This document shows, piece by piece, positions 48,063 to 60,342 of a DNA stretch of 64,000 nt (its first letter is position 1; the number at the start of each line of letters is the position of its first letter). The notes under the pieces are model-generated. The model was not told the origin of the DNA. It searched no databases and saw nothing but the letters and a program-made list of their open reading frames with translations. Origin of the DNA: Byssothecium circinans (Eukaryota; Ascomycota; Dothideomycetes; Pleosporales; Massarinaceae). The stretch lies in the NCBI GenBank assembly GCA_010015675.1, contig ML976993.1:230829-294828 (forward strand), read 5' to 3'. A program made the translations under genes and the position numbers.

Positions 48063-48902
48063 CGTGGCTTTTACGCAGTCATTCGATCCAAGCAAGGAGA
48101 CTGCAGCCGCCGAGAATACAAAGAGACACTTGGTTAGCTTAACTCAAGACTTCTTAAGCTGAAGTCACTACTGAAGGTTAATTGGAGGCTTCATACAATA
48201 TCGGGAACGGGAATAAGAGCAGCGGAAGCCGCATAACCGAGCAACCCCTCACACCATCAGTGATCACTGACATCCCTCCAACACCCGTGGACCGCCGATG
48301 GTCGAGGCATTCATCCCTATCCGATCTGCACTCCCTTCTCCTGTTCCTGCCACCCATCAAAATCCTTCCACCACATCCGCCCGCCATTTTCCTCGCTCGA
48401 CTTTTCATAGCGATTCTAGAAGCCCTCGACGACCCAAAAACTGCTCAAAATGTGGAGCCAATAGACGCGTTGAAAGAGAAATGTGGACTGCGGGCGTGCG
48501 TTTCAAAGGGATGCCCTTGAAGGCGATGACGACGACACGCTTTGGCAGCTTGGCTGGCTGCCAATGCTTGCATTTCCCCATATTTTGGCCGATTCATGGG
48601 CCGGGGTCGCATGCCAGGGCTCCACAGACCTTTCACCCCTTCCGCTCCAACTACGTGCTGTGTACATAAGAGCGTCGTTACTGTGGTCGTTTGAGTCCTC
48701 ACTGCACTCAATCGCTTCTGTTCTCACCCATCTCTCGTTAGTTCTAAGAAAATTCCAAATTCGACGACTTACGGAAGTCGCGTGCACTGAGCAGCTACCC
48801 CGCAAAATCACAGCTCCTTAAACACCCACATACCTAGGCCTCCCGTCAGCCCTCCTCTCGAGTCCAGGCATCAACATCACACAACATCGAAAGATCCTCA
48901 CA
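48063..48902. promoter_or_regulatory. Divergent region, SCS-like fusion / orphan 48903
   Basis: 840 bp between start codons. Short ORFs without motifs. Nothing else seen. Confidence 0.5.
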
Positions 48903-49570
48903 ATGGCACGCGGAACGCCCTCAGAAGCCGGTATGTTCCCCATAATCCTCCTACTCCACTATGCACTGTCAGCCTTCCACAGTCTCTCACAACCCCAACA
49001 GAAGTAGCAGACACGCTCTCCCACCTCAAGTTATCCACTACAACCCCGCAAAAGCCCGCCGCGAAACCGAAATCCGCCCCGGTAGCCGAATCCTGGGAGG
49101 ACGACGTCGGCGGCTCCGACACCGAAACCGAGGAAAGTCCCGCGCTTTCAAATACCCTCTCGCGCTCGAGTACGAAGGAACGCGACTCACTTTCTCCCAT
49201 CAGCACTGTGAGTTCAACGGTAGATCCGCCGTGTCCGCCGCCACCGACGCCGGCGAGTCCCATCCCATTCGAGTATCCGGACAGTGTACCGTATGGGGTA
49301 AGTGGGGTTAATGGTGGCGTGAGGGGACGTGGAGGCAGTGAGAGTGCAGGCGGAGGTCTGGAGAAGAGGCCCGAGAAGACTACTGCGGTTGCGGGGAGGT
49401 TGATTGCGGGTGCGCTGGGGGTGCGGGCGCCGAAGAGAACGGACGAGGAGAGGGAGTACGATCGCGTCATGCGGGAGAAGGAAAGGAAGAGGAGGGACGA
49501 CGAGCGGAATAGGAAGAAGATGGAGGAGCAGGTGGCCGAGGAGAGGAAGAGGGCTGTGTGGGAGGATTAA
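48903..49570 (+). CDS. Small orphan protein with charged C-terminal coiled coil
   Basis: Exons 48903-48930 and 49002-49570 (71-bp intron GTATGT..CAG) give 198 residues. Not recognised. The first half is low-complexity: Ser/Thr/Pro-rich with an acidic patch (ESWEDDVGGSDTETEES) and a Pro-rich run (PPCPPPPTPASPIPFEYPD). The C-terminal 45 residues form a strongly charged helix (EREYDRVMREKERKRRDDE) ending ..RAVWED. The ESWEDD and VWED ends are conserved-looking. Coding DNA flips from C-rich to G-rich near 49285. No function is proposed. Confidence 0.72.
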
Positions 49571-50079
49571 AGCTCCTTTGGGGTGAGGAGACAGAGGATC
49601 GGTGCTATGGCTGGACCGAGGTCATTGCAGTGGGTGCATGAGCGGGCAGCTTTCTGCCGTCGGGCTTAAAAAGCATGTATATAAACGATTAGCACTTCAT
49701 GAAAGGTTAAAAACGACTTGGGAACCGTCCCCCTTATAACGCAACAGCCAACAGCGAGTGGCACGATGCATGACAAGTGAAATTGGAGAGCAAAGTTTGA
49801 AGTGTGGATGAAATTCAGTCCCATTCCCCAAATGGTGTCATAACTACATAGAAGCTGGAAGCATAGAACGGCGCGCCGTTGCTAGCCCAGCGCTGGCCCA
49901 GTGACGCCGTAATGCCCCAAAAACCCCATAGTCGCTTGTGCACAAAGTAGAAGAGACTCTTCTCTTTTTTCGATGTCCCCTCCGCTGTCTCATCGGTTCG
50001 TAGTCAAGGGTGGTAGGATGAAATCGTGAGAGGGAGAAGCGAGCCGATGCTCGCGTTACGTGGGTTGTTGCGGGATCAG
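49571..50079. other. Intergenic between convergent genes, nothing seen
   Basis: 509 bp of 3' flank of both neighbours. No motif. Confidence 0.55.
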
Positions 50080-50460
50080 CTAGGAACCTCCGATCTGTTC
50101 CTGGTGTACCTCGAGCGTGTCGCCGTCTTGCATGTCGAGCTGCAGAATCTGGGCGTTAGCACACATAAAAAGCAACGGGGACCAGACAGTCAGTCCAAGC
50201 CAAGTGAACTGCATATCGTTGCGTAGACGTACCGTTTCGGGATTGTCCGTCGGCTGCACGCGCTGCCCATCGAAGAGAAAGCGGACGCTCGACGGATTCT
50301 TGCCTTGGCGATCACAGAATGCGTCCATGAGCTTCTTAAGCTGGGTTGTGCGCTTGATCTTGAAGAACACCTCGTTGTTGTTATCCGTGACCTTGATGTT
50401 GAGGTGCTCCGATTGACCGTCTTCCGGCTTTTGCTGTTGCGGGCTGCCGTTGTCTGACAT
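50080..50460 (-). CDS. SMT3: SUMO (ubiquitin-like modifier)
   Basis: Exons 50460-50233 and 50139-50080 encode 95 residues. A disordered Gln-rich N-terminal tail precedes the ubiquitin-like fold (HLNIKVTDNNNEVFFKIKRT; LMDAFCDRQGK; VRFLFDGQRVQ; LDMQDGDTLEVHQEQIGG). The diglycine is followed by one Ser, so the precursor needs trimming by a Ulp protease such as the one at 19107-21788. The acceptor at 50140 (CTGCAG) is chosen over one 9 bp earlier because it restores the family sequence PETLDMQDGD. The 93-bp intron (GTACGT..CAG) has no stop and keeps frame, so a retained-intron transcript would encode a disrupted fold with 31 extra residues. SUMO is joined to lysines of nuclear targets via Ubc9. 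Confidence 0.95.
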   Translation of the reverse strand: MSDNGSPQQQKPEDGQSEHLNIKVTDNNNEVFFKIKRTTQLKKLMDAFCDRQGKNPSSVRFLFDGQRVQPTDNPETVRLRNDMQFTWLGLTVWSPLLFMCANAQILQLDMQDGDTLEVHQEQIGGS

Positions 50461-50938
50461 TGTGGCCGCGGTTTGAGTTGCAAGAGCTTAAGGGCAGAGT
50501 ATGGAGGGTGGAGAGCGAGGCTTCGCTGTGGGACGTTAGATAATTTGCAAACCGTGCGTGCAAACGTTGAGCGAGACGTACTAGCAATTGCGCGTGTAAC
50601 AAGGTGTGAGCGCGTGTGGAGAAACGGGAGGGTGGGTGAGGCGCAGAGGGGACGTGTCCGCGGCTCTTTATATGTGGTGGCGAGGAGGTAAGTGAGAGAA
50701 AGTGGGCAGCCGTAGGAAAAGAAGAGGCCCGTTGAAGTACCTCCTAGTGGGGTCAAAGAAAGTAAGTCGCGGCCTCGGGAACCTGCCTCGTGACGCGCTG
50801 CTGCCAAACGCCTTTTTATCTTTGCCTTCGTTTTCACCTTCACCGCGTAAATTCCTCTTCCTTCCGCGCGATCGTACAAAGGGTACCAATACATCATTTG
50901 GGGTACCGGAGTAATAGCAGCTACATCGTTTGTCCAAT
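50461..50938. promoter_or_regulatory. Shared divergent promoter, SMT3 / CMC4
   Basis: 478 bp between the two proposed start codons. No repeat or other gene seen. Confidence 0.5.
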
Positions 50939-51440
50939 ATGGTGCGCCGCAGATCTGATGTCACCGCATGGCGAGAGGAGAAATTCTGATATTAGAAAGG
51001 GAGTGAAAGAGGACCTTCAAACGGATCCGCCATGCCATCCAAGAGCGTGTGCAATCCAAGGTATGTGGGATGAATGTCATTGAGGCAGTTGCTTATCCAT
51101 TGGCGGTAGACTGTCTGCAGAAGCACAACTATCAAGAGGAGAAGTGTCGAAAAGAGGTACGTCGACCAGTGTCAGAAGAATGCATTTGTCTATATCTCTC
51201 ACCCCAATGCTTTCGCAGTTGTGCGGCACACGTCTGGCAGCTCTTCGTACTTGAGGGCTAGTCACGTGTTCCAGCTAGTCCCAATGCCTGCGCTGACTCT
51301 CTGCACCTCAGGTCGACGCCTTGTACGAGTGCTGTAATGCCTTCTACAAAGAGAAGGGCGATAATGCGAGCACCGTCAGCTGCCCGAAATACTCTCTTCT
51401 CAAGTTGGTCCTCAACGCCTCAACAACAGACGTCCGCTGA
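50939..51440 (+). CDS. CMC4: Twin CX9C mitochondrial intermembrane-space protein, Cmc4 family
   Basis: Preferred model: exons 50939-50941 (ATG only), 51000-51060, 51110-51156 and 51312-51440, giving 79 residues (yeast Cmc4 is 73). Two CX9C motifs are present: C-HPRACAIQD-C across intron 2, and C-RKEVDALYE-C, followed by CNAFYKEKGD. This coiled-coil-helix-coiled-coil-helix fold is imported and oxidised by the Mia40/Erv1 relay. The first exon is the weakest part: the frame is also open to an ATG at 50958, which would give 92 residues without intron 1. I favour the short form because of its length and MGVKEDL start. The prominent ATG at 51032 is out of frame. Introns are 58, 49 and 155 bp. Confidence 0.78.
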
Positions 51441-52163
51441 TGCATGTAGACTGAAAATGAAGCAAAGAAGTCAAGGAGTGTGAAAGCTGCGGGAGGCTGA
51501 TTCAAGCGCTGTAATACCATCATGTATTCGTATGGCTTGTTTGTGATACCGAGGCAAAGAATATATGTCATAATCCAGGCACTCAAGCCAGGTGAAGCTC
51601 AATATCAAAAATTTCGCGCCGGCCATGAACACACCATCAAACGAGTTGCTGTTTCTTCTTGTTTGAGAATGAACATGAATATCGGGGGCCGGCCACAGAA
51701 GCAAACAAAGTATGGTCTCTTCCAGCCAAAGTCCAATTCGATACCCCAAACGTGTGCAATGTGTGTGCATGTCATGTCATACTCCCTCTATTTCTGCACC
51801 TTCCTTCCTCCGAAGAAGTCCAGGCAGTCACCAGGCAGTATATCGCTCTAAGACGGTCGTGAGCACGCAAGGAGACCTCAAGGGCCTGTTCAAAAACCGA
51901 ACTGTTTGAACCGAGACTCTAATGACTGCCTATAGACATTGAAGAGGGAAAGGAAGCGAAGCGCGGCGTGAGCGCTGAATTTAAATCATTTCGTGCCAAG
52001 CCGACCGACGCGCTAATTAAAACCGTCCAAGCTCCCGCGATCTATTGGCCCGGTCCATCGACAACAAAAGAGCACCAGCACGACTTCGACTGCACGTCGC
52101 AATACCGAGCGCCTACACCATATAATACGGTATCGCGCAAAGGTGCGATTTACACGTTCGCGC
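51441..52163. other. Intergenic, nothing seen
   Basis: 723 bp from the CMC4 stop to the NUP84 start. Short ORFs only. Confidence 0.55.
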
Positions 52164-55100
52164 ATGGCCTCCTTCTCATATACGCGGCGGTCGCAGCCCG
52201 CTCCAGCGCAGGTACGTCGAGCGCGCACTCGGGCTCCAAACAACACAGGACCTTGGCTAATGCAAGAAATTGCCCAGACACATGGCAGCCGCAACTCATT
52301 CTTCACAGCTTCTCGAAGCGCGCAAGTTTCCGCCGCAAGCGATCCGCTCCAGCCACTGCGGGCCATGGCCGACAGGGTGGGCAAAGAGGTGGAGAAGTTT
52401 GCTGAGCGCGTGGACCATTGGCACACGCACGGAAATGAGGATGCGGGCGCCAAATTCGAGACAACGGTGAAGATGGTGGGCAAGTTCAGAGATCTGGCCA
52501 AATCTTCCGTCGATGAGCTGCGAAAGCAAAACGACAGTGAAAACAGGGGCGAACTGGACAAGAGCATACAACGGCGCATCCAGACAATGGGACCCGAAAC
52601 TTCTTCTGGCAAAAGCAAGCAGCCTGGACTGTTCTCGCAGTCGGTCGTCTCTTCCGTCGAAACCAGCAGTACACCAGCCTCCTGTAGCATGCAAGAGTTG
52701 CGGAATTGGCAGGCAGAACTCGCGACCTGGGAGCTTGTGAGCTTGATCGTCGAGCATTACCATCCCAAACCTGGCACCAATGTTGACGGGGAGAAAGCAG
52801 CGCGTCTAGCCCAAGTGGGAGGAAAGAGCAAATACTCTCCAAAGAGCGAGATCTGGGACAGGTTCATTCTAGCTGACGACACTGCGAGGGAGAAGAAGCT
52901 GGTGTTGAAGTGGCTACAGCAGACAGCGAGGAACACCGAGAGTGACATTGAATCCATCGTTGAACAATGGAAACACGTTTCTGGAAAAGACACGAACACC
53001 TGGACGAGCGGCTGGCTGGACACAAGGGCGAGAATAAAGCAAGCAAAACGGATGCAAGGCGTGGGTACGCCCCTGAGTCGCGACTATCAGCTGAAGAGCA
53101 ATGCCGTAATCCACCCTCTGGTTACTCGGCTGGACCCCGATGCACCAATGAGACAGAAGCGCGCTCTAGAAGAGTCGGACGAGTACTACGAGAACGCGCT
53201 CTGGATGGTATGCTACGAAATGCTTCGTCGGGGCGAGCCATGGGAGAAGATCAGTGACTGGTGCAAAGAGAGGAATGAAGCCTGGCGCGGCGTGAGTCTG
53301 GGCGTGGCGTACGACTCTCAACCCAGCGATGGACCTAACATGGCCGGAAATGATCTTGGATTCTTATACCGCCGCATCTGTTATGCCGCTTCTCGAGGAG
53401 CACGCATTCCCTATGAAGGTGCCGTGTACGCGCTGCTAAGCGGGGACGTCAAAAAGGTGAAAGATGCAAGCCGGTCGTGGGACGATCACCTGTACGCTTA
53501 TTACAACTCGCTCTTGCTCACGAGATTCGACATGGCTGTACAGCAGGATCCAACCCGGGTGCCTTCGCGAATGGCGGACAGTTTCCCAGTGGACGATGCT
53601 ATGGCTCTGTTTACCGATTGGAAAACCACAAACCAAGAGGTTATCAAGCTGCTCATGCGAGATCCAGCAACTTCAGCTCAGGCGAAGAGTCCGTTGAAAG
53701 TCGTTCAAGGAGCACTCATCAGTCAAAGCGTAGATGAGCTTCTGTACAAAGTCGGGGTAGCCATAGCTGATCTACTACAAAACGATGATCGCCTCAATCT
53801 CCTCATGCTCGATCCCGACTCCGAAGAAGATTTTCCGAAATCAAAAATGACCAAAGCGCAGCGAGCCGTCACTGCTGAAGACTACCATGCAACGCTTGCA
53901 AAAGATCATAGCGCCCTTAGAATCTTGGTTCACGTCTACATCATTTTCGCGAGGGGTTTGCGCACGATCAAGCCTGACATCAACAACGCGACCCAATCCG
54001 CGATGAACAATGTAGTGACATTCTACATCGAATTCCTACGACTCACCAAACGCCTTCAGTTGATACCGATATATGCCGCACAACTCGAATCGTTTGGAGC
54101 AGCTCATTGCATGGCGCGTGTCCTACTCGACATCAAAAACAATGACGAGCAAAAGCGCTGCATGAATCTCATGGAACAGTACGGGATCGATTATATCGGA
54201 GCCATCAACGAGAACTTCATTCAGCAGTTGGATGCTACTGGCTTCGTGGACGACAAGGAGCACACGGTTCGGCCGATTACCCGCTACAAGATCGTTGAAG
54301 CAGCACCCGATCAGGATGCCTACCTCTGGCCGGGCGTACGAATAATGCACGATCTTCCTGGGATCGAAGTCTCGCCCAAAGAAGAGGCTCTGATTGAGAG
54401 TTTGGCGTGGTACAACCACGTTGAGACGGACGTTGAAAACACGTTCCGTGACCTGTACACTGCTCTGGAGACCTTTTTGCGTAAGTTTTGCCTTCTTTTC
54501 TTTTCAAGCATTATCTCAAACATCATCTAACAATTCAGTCAATGGCCGTGTCGGTGCTGCGGTGAAATTAGCCACAGAAATGAGTGTGGAGGCAATATCC
54601 TTGATCAAAACTGTCGCATTTTGTGGTTATGCATTTGACTTCACAGTAGCCGGTGCAGAGGAACAGGACCAGCTACAAGTCAGTGAGATCATGAACACGT
54701 CGCTTCGCAGCTCCGGGAATCAATCCATTCGACCTTCGGAGATTCCCACAAAAGAACAGCACGCACAATATGTGCGAGAGTTGCGCAAGCTCAGTCGCAA
54801 ATATTTTGATCTCTGCCAGCTCGTCCGCGCCATCTCACTGTTCCAACAGTGGCGTGCCGAAGAAGAAAAGCTTATCCAGTCAGTGTCGATTTCATTTGTT
54901 CCTAAAACCCATCACAGGAAACGGCAACTGACGGGTCCCGTCATATCTAGACTACGCACCGACCACGAACAAATCTCCATGAAGCGCGTCAAGCAACTGT
55001 CCACCACGATTGAAGCGCTGTTTGAGCACATCTTCTACCCTATAGAAGACCCTGTCAACGACAGCAATAACCGTACTCTTTGGAGTCTTTACAAGGTGTA

Positions 55101-55401
55101 TATCCCTGAGGTCACTATTGCGTATCTTTCGGTATTGCAATCGGGCGCATTCTTCATCCACCGAGAGACGATAACAAAGGCAATGGATCTTGCGACGGTT
55201 ATCGCAGACAGCGAGAGCAGGTGGCTGCAGAAGGCATTTTTGGAGACGGGGAGGATGACAGAACTCATCACTGTCCTAGCTGAGGTGAGTAAGGCTATGT
55301 TGAGACTGGATGAGCATGGCGATGGAAAGGCGGTGAAGAAGCAGAAGAGGGGATCGAAAGGCGAGACATTGCGTATCTGGAACCTCAAAGCGGTGAATTG
55401 A
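52164..55401 (+). CDS. NUP84: Nucleoporin Nup84/Nup107, Y-complex subunit
   Basis: Exons 52164-52211, 52278-54480 and 54539-55401 give 1037 residues, in the range of filamentous-fungal Nup84. It is an all-helical protein of the ACE1/Nup107 type: VGKEVEKFAERVDHW near the N-terminus, then WDRFILADDTAREKKLVLKWLQ, YYENALWMVCYEMLRRGEPWEKI, DDHLYAYYNSLLLTRFD, LRILVHVYIIFARGL and YAAQLE, and a C-terminal helical tail. It forms the stem of the Y-shaped complex that scaffolds the nuclear pore. Intron 1 (66 bp, GTACGT..CCCAG with GCTAAT branch) is in frame and stop-free, so it could also be read as coding. A possible 39-bp intron at 54895-54933 is left as coding because of its small size. Confidence 0.9.
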
Positions 55402-56630
55402 GGAGTGTGTGAGTAGGGCTTTGTCGATATTTCCAAGGACTATTTGAAATGTTTGGCTTTCAGATGTTTTGAGGTGACGGGCGAGACATATCTCTCTCAA
55501 AACATGTTTTGTGCATGACCTTTGATGGTTGTGCTTTGCATAGATGACGCTGAGGCTGAGTGAGAAGGACCTTTTGTCAATGGGCTATCCTAGAAGGCCC
55601 TGGCATGCAGGGTCCAGAGCGGTAGGTCCAGACGAAACAACAGCCCGGTCCTTGGTGTTCTCTCCGACTTCTGACTTCGGCCGCCGCCGTCGTGCATCAC
55701 AATGCCGGCAACTTTGCGCTGCAGCAACACCAACATGTTTAACAAGATGCTTTGCTTGATGCGACTAGTGGTCGAGTGCGTGAGCGTGCGCTTTGTTGGA
55801 ACACTTGGGTAATTGCCAGCAGTGCGGCGAGTTTGCGGCGTGGTATTCCATTGGGGGTTGTGCATCACTGCGCGAAGGGAAGGGAAGAGACGCGAAGGAT
55901 ATCGTGCTGTTACTGCTGTATATGTGCTCGGCTCTGGGGTGCGCAGGCAGGAGACACGGCATGTACGAGTTTCGTGAGATGTTTCAAAGTAGTCGGAGTT
56001 GAGCTGTGGGGAATGCATGTGGTGTCGGCCATGAAAGTATCGGTACCCGACCAATTCACTCCCTCCTTCATGTCGTCCATCTCGACTTGAATGCGCCTGC
56101 CTCTTCTGCTCCCCGGTCAACATCGACATATCTGTTCGTTTCTCCTCACATAAAGGAGAGAAACAGAGTGCGTTTATTCATTAAAGCCAGGCCCCGCGCT
56201 CCAGGGGACCAAGCTTCCACACGCGATCGGCGCCGTTTCCGCGTCGTCATCCCATCCTCGCATCATTGCCGTCATCCGCCTCCCTCTCCCTTTGCGCTGC
56301 CACCCACATCTGGACCCCCTAGACAACAACGCGGACTCGCCAGAAGGAAGCCACCGCTACGCAGACCACGCTTCTCCTGCTGCCATTGACTCCTTCCACG
56401 ACTCTCACAGTGCTGGGAGGGGAGATGGACGCTCCAGCCACCACACCGAACCTGTGTGATTGTGCCTCGACAAGCTACATCCTAATCCACCAAGGACCCA
56501 CGAGGCACATCCAGAAGCCCTCCCACAATTTCCCCGACCGCGCTTCGTGATTGCGCAGTTTCACCCTCGCTGGTCGTCTCCTCCGCACGTCGGGGCTCTT
56601 TGCACCCCACTCCAGTCGCTGTCACTTACC
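55402..56630. other. Intergenic (about 1.2 kb)
   Basis: NUP84 3' flank and the long C-rich leader of the next gene (from about 56100). ORFs here are low-complexity and unsupported. Confidence 0.5.
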
Positions 56631-58112
56631 ATGGCATGGTTCCTTAGGGGCGTCCAGGCATGCGTCTTTTCTTATGCGTCGTGTGCACCTTGTACCGGCT
56701 ATCTGGATAAGAAACACAGACGGACGCAGGCGAAGAAAGCGAGGAAGGCCAGGACGAAACTGCAATTGGAACGCCCTGAACTGTACCATCATCCAGAACC
56801 GACGGGCACGAATCCGTACTGGCAGGAAGAAATCATCATGGGCCCTGGGCCACCACCCCGACGAGCACGACGCACGAACACAGGGAGCATGAGGGCCATC
56901 GCCACGGCGGAAACGCAAAGCTCGGCTGTAAGCCAGGGGGGCGATAGCTTCGATGTCGGTCGCGGCGATGACTTGCGCCTCAGCGATGATACTCTGGACG
57001 ATGACAATTGGAATCACAAGCGATATCAGAGGGAAGACGAGGATTTATGGGGCTCGGAAGCAGTAATGCCTCTGCAGTCCACCATGTCTGGCTCATCCGT
57101 TGGGGTTGCAGGCATCACGAGACCCAGCATGTCCCGATCCGAAAGCTACTGCTCCGCCCGGGCGCCCCCAGTAAACGATTTACATCCTCCCGTCGTCAGT
57201 CTGCCATCGCCGCACCCCGTGGACAACCGATGGATGCTTCAACCCCCGCCCAAAGCTAGTGTCATGAGTGGGAAAGAACGGGCCACAAACCGGAGTCGTA
57301 GTGGCAGCGGTGCGAGCAGTCGTGTGGAACTGAGTCTACAACGACAAGTGAGCGCTCGGCAACTGAAGCACAAGCTCGGTCGCGGAGAGAAGACTGAAAG
57401 GCCCATGTCGAGGGGGAGTTCATATTCCAATCTGGTAAGCGGACAGCGCCACGACAGACCGAAGACGCCTCAGACACGCCCCATTTCAGCAGCCAGCTCA
57501 CGCAGGACGAGGCGTTGTGATACTGTCATGGCGAGAGAACCCGTTGAGCACTCCTCAGGCGACTCGAGCGATACCATTATCAAACGATCCCCGTCGCTCA
57601 AATCCCAAAACATTCCAAGCATCAAGCTTGTGCGCGTTCGCACAAGCCGGCAGCAGCTCTCCACCGTCATGTCCAGCGGTTCTGGAAACCCTACAGTATC
57701 TTCCATCACTCTCTCTCCTACATCAGACGAGACGGAAGACGAGAACACCCGCCACGCTAAACATTTCTCTTCAACACACTCCTCAGACTCCATCCCCTAT
57801 TATACCAAACACCGCGCTCCACTCACCTCCTCGGATCGCACATCGCTCAACGTTCTACAAGATCTCGTTTCCCCACGCGCATTGCTCAACACTCGCTTTG
57901 TATCAGCACCCCTCATTGAAGCCAGGATCAAGCTCCCTCATTCAGAAATGGATGAGGAGAATACTCTTGGTGTGAGTGGATGGACTGGAAGCGGGTTTGC
58001 CATTAGCCGGGGTGGGGGGACGGAACAGACAGACGGCGAGACAAGGGTGCCATTTGACAGTCTTGGTGTGTCCGAGAGAGATCCAAGGATGAGATGGAGC
58101 GTGGACTTTTGA
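56631..58112 (+). CDS. Serine/arginine-rich orphan with conserved cysteine-bearing N-terminus
   Basis: A single exon encodes 493 residues from the ATG at 56631; the frame is open upstream but that part looks like leader. The first 60 residues are the only ordered-looking part: MAWFLRGVQACVFSYASCAPC, then a basic helix DKKHRRTQAKKARKARTKLQ. The rest is disordered and rich in Ser, Arg and Pro, with several RxxS-type sites. The N-terminus resembles a widespread but uncharacterised Pezizomycotina group; the cysteines before a basic helix could suit lipid attachment at a membrane, which is inference. Coding DNA changes from C-rich to G-rich near 57945. Confidence 0.75.
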   Translation: MAWFLRGVQACVFSYASCAPCTGYLDKKHRRTQAKKARKARTKLQLERPELYHHPEPTGTNPYWQEEIIMGPGPPPRRARRTNTGSMRAIATAETQSSAVSQGGDSFDVGRGDDLRLSDDTLDDDNWNHKRYQREDEDLWGSEAVMPLQSTMSGSSVGVAGITRPSMSRSESYCSARAPPVNDLHPPVVSLPSPHPVDNRWMLQPPPKASVMSGKERATNRSRSGSGASSRVELSLQRQVSARQLKHKLGRGEKTERPMSRGSSYSNLVSGQRHDRPKTPQTRPISAASSRRTRRCDTVMAREPVEHSSGDSSDTIIKRSPSLKSQNIPSIKLVRVRTSRQQLSTVMSSGSGNPTVSSITLSPTSDETEDENTRHAKHFSSTHSSDSIPYYTKHRAPLTSSDRTSLNVLQDLVSPRALLNTRFVSAPLIEARIKLPHSEMDEENTLGVSGWTGSGFAISRGGGTEQTDGETRVPFDSLGVSERDPRMRWSVDF

Positions 58113-60342
58113 GTGCCTCTTTTGATCACTGTACACGGCCCGCATATCCTCTTACCTTTTGCCTACCCCCTTTTCTGGATCAAGCATTATCTCTACATCC
58201 CACATACATTATCGCTTGCGCTCTTTGCTTGGATCGTAGCGTTGGTTTGACGTATTTTGTTTGCCGATATCCAGTGCTTTTTCCTGCATTCACTTCTGAT
58301 TTACTCATTTTGGTGCCGTGTTGAAGCGAGCATCTGTCTTTCTACATACACAGACGTATAAGATATATGAGGGGGGACACGTGCACCTGTCAGACGAGGA
58401 CGAGGTTACGAAAGCGCGTGTTCGTTGTTTGTCGTTTTGCGCTCTTTCTTTCCCTTTGTTGGTATGCATGCACTTATCGATGGCGTTTATGGAAATATGT
58501 ACGCTGTCGACGATGGTGCATTTGAAGGAGTTTTGTTTCATGGGCTGCATCTATCGAGACCGGAAAGGGTCTGGGTCTGGCTCTGGCTCTGGCTCTGGGA
58601 CTTCAGACCGGACCCATGCATGACTGCGGAAGGGGCGGATGTGGTTATACGCATGTACCAGTACAAGGGAGGCTTTGATAGCATGGAGTGAGATATGGGT
58701 ATGCCTCGGATGAGCAGGAGAAGTGGAATCAAGCCTTACATCTTCAAAATATAACATCTCTCTCGTTGCTTACTGTTCTTTCAGGGTGAATGTTACAGCT
58801 CCAAGGAAATGTTGAAGGCAAACGTGCCTTTTGTCTCGTGGTAACGATAGCCCAGAAACAAATAGGAGACATCTTCGACAAAAGCACCCCTTTACCACAC
58901 GAGATACCCAAAGTAACGATGACGAAGCATTAATCTCATCCAGGACAACGTGAAGAGATGGAGGAGAGTACCAGGGCAGGCTGCTTGACTGGGGAAGTTG
59001 GGTTTAAGGAGCGCAGGAACGACTAGACGACGCAATCGATTGGCGGCATGTCATCCGACCCTGCATAGAGGGTCTAATATACAATCCTCAGAGGTAAGCA
59101 CGTTCTAAGCGAATTCCTACCCAACGGCAGGTACCGGATGAGGTCGGACTACATGTCTCTTCTCCGTCGTCATACGATGGCACTAGGCAGTGAGCAGCCA
59201 TCACCGCCACCAACAACAAAAGCATGAAGTCGTTTAGCCCTGAATGTTAACCGTAGGTTTTAGATCTCAGCCACTGATATCACACGAAGCCAGCCTTGCG
59301 TCAAAAGCTGAAAAGTCGCCACGATTGTTCTGTCGCTCAATTCACACTGCCGTCGCCGCACTTAAAAGGCACATACGACAAACATGCAGCCTCTCTGAGG
59401 ACAGCGAGCTCCATTCCCGTCCGGGCGTTGATCTTAGCACTACAGCTGCTCATGCCTGGAAATAGCTCTCCCGAGAAATAGTATGACCCGATTACAGTCA
59501 TCACGACGAGCTTCACCCATTACAGCATGAAAACCTGATCAGCTCCTATACATGCTGTCTCATACAGAGAGGAATTGTGCTCTATACGAGTACTGTTCCC
59601 GTCGGTTTGAAACCCCGCCAAACTTCCTCTCTATGTACTTCGTCGTGTTGGACTTTGCGCAATCACCCGCTATAACAAGACTACTCCTACCGTGGTAGAA
59701 AAGGCGCTCCAGGGAAACGGATAACCCTGCGCGGGGTATGGCAGAGTCGATAGAGGGAATGTGGGAGGAGGGCTGGGGAACAGGAAAGAGTAGCGGAGCC
59801 ATGGGTGAACGCCTATGAAAGGATAGTCGACTAGCAATGATTATGGTCGGTGCAGGCTCTCTTCGAGCCTGGCCCCTGGAAACATGATGCGAGATATAAG
59901 GAGGAGATTTACTTCCAGGATGGTCCCGCACATATTAGCTGCTGGTAAAGATATGGTTGGACGCAGCGGAAGAGAAGAAGGGTCATGTCGAGGAAGTGCC
60001 GAATAGCTGTTAGTTGAACCACTGGTGATATTAATCGAAAGATTAAAAGCTTCAGGTAGATGCAGAGTGCCTCTGCCACAGCAAATGAAGTGGAGGAGAA
60101 GGCTCCACGTAGCAGATACGAAAAGGAAGCAGACGGAAGATTCTGTACGCCAGAAAGAGCAGAAGAATCGATGGATGAATTTACCACATGGGCATGTACC
60201 AATGAGAAGTTGCTAGGTCCATGTCACAGACAAGAACCGCGTACCCGCTAAACATATACTGCATCATAAACCACCTCAAAATACCTATCTACAACATGAA
60301 AAGAAAAACAACCTGCCAGAAACCATCTTAACCCTGGGCCTC
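58113..60342. other. Long intergenic gap between convergent genes (about 2.2 kb)
   Basis: No gene supported. It contains a TCTGGC-type hexamer repeat at 58570-58599. I looked for inverted-repeat ends and tRNA boxes and saw none. Confidence 0.5.
58570..58599. repeat. Hexanucleotide repeat, five TCTGG(G/C) units
   Basis: Units read TCTGGG, TCTGGC three times, then TCTGGG. It falls in intergenic DNA. Confidence 0.95.

Noticed and set aside
54895..54933. Possible 39-bp intron (GTCAGT..ACAG) in NUP84
   Set aside because: It is shorter than every other intron here and the frame stays open with plausible residues; kept as coding.
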